A stretch of DNA of 64,000 nucleotides. Origin: Marisa cornuarietis. Its lineage: Eukaryota; Mollusca; Gastropoda; Architaenioglossa; Ampullariidae. The position numbers and the translations under genes are program-made. Position 1 is the stretch's first letter, and each line of letters begins with the position of its first letter. A model generated the notes under the pieces. The model did no database searches and had not been told where the DNA came from. It saw only the letters and a program-made list of their open reading frames with translations. The stretch spans positions 1,659,001-1,723,000 of the forward strand of contig SMMW01000080.1 in NCBI GenBank assembly GCA_004794655.1, in the 5' to 3' direction. Shown one piece after another: positions 53,301 through 56,300 of this stretch.

Positions 53301-56300
53301 GGTCCTGCCACGTGTACCGTGGTGGTGTATTGTGTTTCTTTGTTTGGTTCCATGTATTGCTCTTCCTCAATTTTTTTTTTCCCAGTGTGGATGGCTATGT
53401 TGTCCTGTTTACCCCTATTCTTATTTTATATTAGACTAGAGTTTGGGTGGCTTGTTGCTATAACTACTACTAGTGACAGTATACTGTTCCATAGTTCTTT
53501 AGGTGGATTGAGGCAGTTTCTGAGGTTTAGTCCCAGCCTATACTTATCTAGGAAATGTTTTAGTTCTTCTCTCTCTGGTTTATTTTCATTGCATTCCAAC
53601 AGTACATGCGGGGTGCTAAGTCTGTCCCCACAGGCACATGAAGGTGGGTCTTTATACATTTTATAATATTCTCCACTAAGCCTCATTCTGGTTATTTTAG
53701 TTTGGTCCGACCTGATTGATGTTAGGTACATCAAGGTGAGACTAGGCTGGTCGTCTATCAGTCTTCTAGTACCTATACCTTCATTTTTGTATTTTTCTTG
53801 CCACCTTATTTTTATTGCTGGTTTTATAGCTATTTTTCTCTCTGCTGGTGAAATAGAGATGTTTAGGGTGGTGACTTTAGGGTTATTTTCTTGTTTTACT
53901 GCCAGTTTAGCTAGTTTATCTGCCTCTTCATTTCCTTTTATTCCTATGTGGGAAGGAACCCAAAAGAACTTAATGTCTCCCTGTTTCTGGTTGATTTTCT
54001 TTATGATGGACAGTACCTTGTGTCGCGTGTCTGCGATTTTCATTTCAGTTTTCCTGTCTTACTCGATTTCTGCTGGCCTGTCTTGGGGGTACGCGGACGG
54101 ACGAGGGGTGGGGGGGGCCATGTCGCATCAGGCGACAGGTCATTTCTCTGCTACCCTGTCCGCCCCGCGGACCTCAGGGCTCAGACCCGCGCGAGGCTCG
54201 CAGCGTCATCTTCACGCGTCAGTTGCTCGCAGGGTCATCGGCAGGTATGTTCGGGGCCGGGTGTCATCCCCCCCCCTCTCTTACCTTTTGCCACCCTCTC
54301 CCCGCGCGGGCAGTTTGTGGCGCGTTTTTGGGTCCGAGGGAGTTTTCTTCGGTATCGGTCAGTGCCGGACGTGCCGGTAGACCGGGGCCTTGCCAGCCAG
54401 CTCTTTATGGTTTGACCAGATCGACCGATCGACTCTTCACGAGCCGTTTGGGTGAGTGTTCGTTTTTTTTGGTTCCGCACCATCTAGTTCTTAGGGGTTC
54501 AGGGCTGCGGATGTGGGTTTGCGTGAAAGCAGGCAGAATGTTGTGTGTGCATTGCTGTTGGATGTCTATTATTTTGGGTGTGCTCGGTGTGCGGGAGGTA
54601 GTTTGCTGTTTTCTGTTTGCTGATCCGCGAGTCGCGGCGCTTGTGTGCGACTGTATCTTTGTTGTTGTTATTGTTGTTGGGATCAGCTCACGTTGAGAAA
54701 TGTATTCTAGAATGTACTGTTGTGTGAGAGCCCGTAGCTGAGAGCGGGGCTTAGAGAGGAAGCTTTGTTTTAACCACATGCTGATGGAGGTTTGCTATGT
54801 TTCCTCCACAGGCTCCTATTCTTCTTATTCGTATTCGTCATTATCGTCGTTTTCGTCATTATCTTCAGCTTCATGTCCTCTTGAGAACGCCCCCCCTGCC
54901 AAATCCCCTCTTTACTCTTCATAACACAGTCATCGGATCATCGCTTTTGTCTCCCTCATCGCCGACTCTTGGGCACGTGACTCGGCTGCGTCCCCGGGAC
55001 GACCAAGCCCTCCTCAGGAGTTGCAGGCGGACGGAGCTGCGCGCGGGAGCCCATGTGACCACTGGGCTGCTCGGGTTTCAGACCTGCAGAGGTGTGCTGG
55101 ACAGACCGGAGGAGGGAGGGAGCCTGTGCTGTGAGACAGTCTGCTCCTCCACTACTATACCGCAGTGTGTGCGGGTGTCGTGTCCCCTACTCCACCCCTC
55201 CCCTCTCTCAGGTGGGCCAGCGCTGGAGCGTTGCGCAGGACAGGCGAGCCACAGGGCAGTGAACATTGTGACGGGCAGTTGCTCCCCAGGGCTACGCTGC
55301 GGCGTGTGCAGTGTTGTGTCCCCTGCATCACCCCATCCCCTTTTTGTTTTGTGTGTTCCACCCCTTGTGTGTGTGTGTGTGTGGGTACCCCCCCCCCCCT
55401 TTGCTCGGGGTGTTTTTCTGCTACGTATATGTGGGTGCTTGGGCACGCACAGGCGTTACATTAGTTTTATCTATGCTCCTCTTTTGTTTTTTTTCTTTAT
55501 TTTATTTTGTTTTTTCTTCTGTGTATAATAAATTTGTTTGTACTGTTCCTCTGTCTTTGTTTTGGTCTACGCTCATCCATAGTTCGATAGGCACGTCCGG
55601 TCCCACCCCTGGCCGATTGAGCGAGTGTGTGAGCGTGGCGGCTGAGTGAGTGGCTGCGTTTGTGCTTCCCAGCGGCTCCGGGGGGCGTGACCGCGACACC
55701 TTGTATACTATATCTATTCTGTTTGAGGATTTGTTTTTTAAAGCCTGAAGTGCTGACAGTGAATCTGAAATTACTACATATTGTTCTTGCGTTGTGTCCT
55801 TCATTCCGAGATGAAGTGTATGGAGAGCTGTCAGTATGGCCGTCAACTCAGCTGTAAAAATTGAAGTGTGTTTTGGGAGTCTGCTGGAGATGGTGATGTT
55901 ACCGGGTTGGTATACTCCTAATCCGGTTGTGTTTGTCACTGGGTCATGAGATCCATCAGTATAAAACTGCACGTGTTCTTTGTATGTGGTGTTTAGCTTG
56001 AGCTTTGTTTCTGCAGTGATTTGGGCTTGGTGTTGTTCTTTGTTGTATTTGGTGAGGTCAAGGTCTATCTGTGGGTGTGGAAGTGTCCAGGGTGGTGTTT
56101 GTATGTTGTCTGGTGGGTAAGGAGCTGTTATGTTAGTTTCTGCTCCCTTTGTGTTTTCTAAGTGTTGTATGTGTTGTTGTAGTGTGGGCTGTGGGGTGGG
56201 GCGGCCTGTTCTGTGTCTGTGGGGTTGAATATGAATCTGTCGGACTGGATGGTCAGGTGGGAGACATTGAATTTTGTAGTAGTAGCTAGCTGTCCTTTCT

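Noticed and set aside
53736..54696. Several overlapping plus-strand frames of 150-214 codons
   Set aside because: They are antisense to the LINE RNase H coding sequence or cross its junction with the nested element, so they are shadows.
54797..55528. Plus-strand 243-codon open frame
   Set aside because: It lies inside the nested element, is rich in Pro/Cys/Phe strings from G/T-biased and GT-repeat DNA, and has no recognisable domain.
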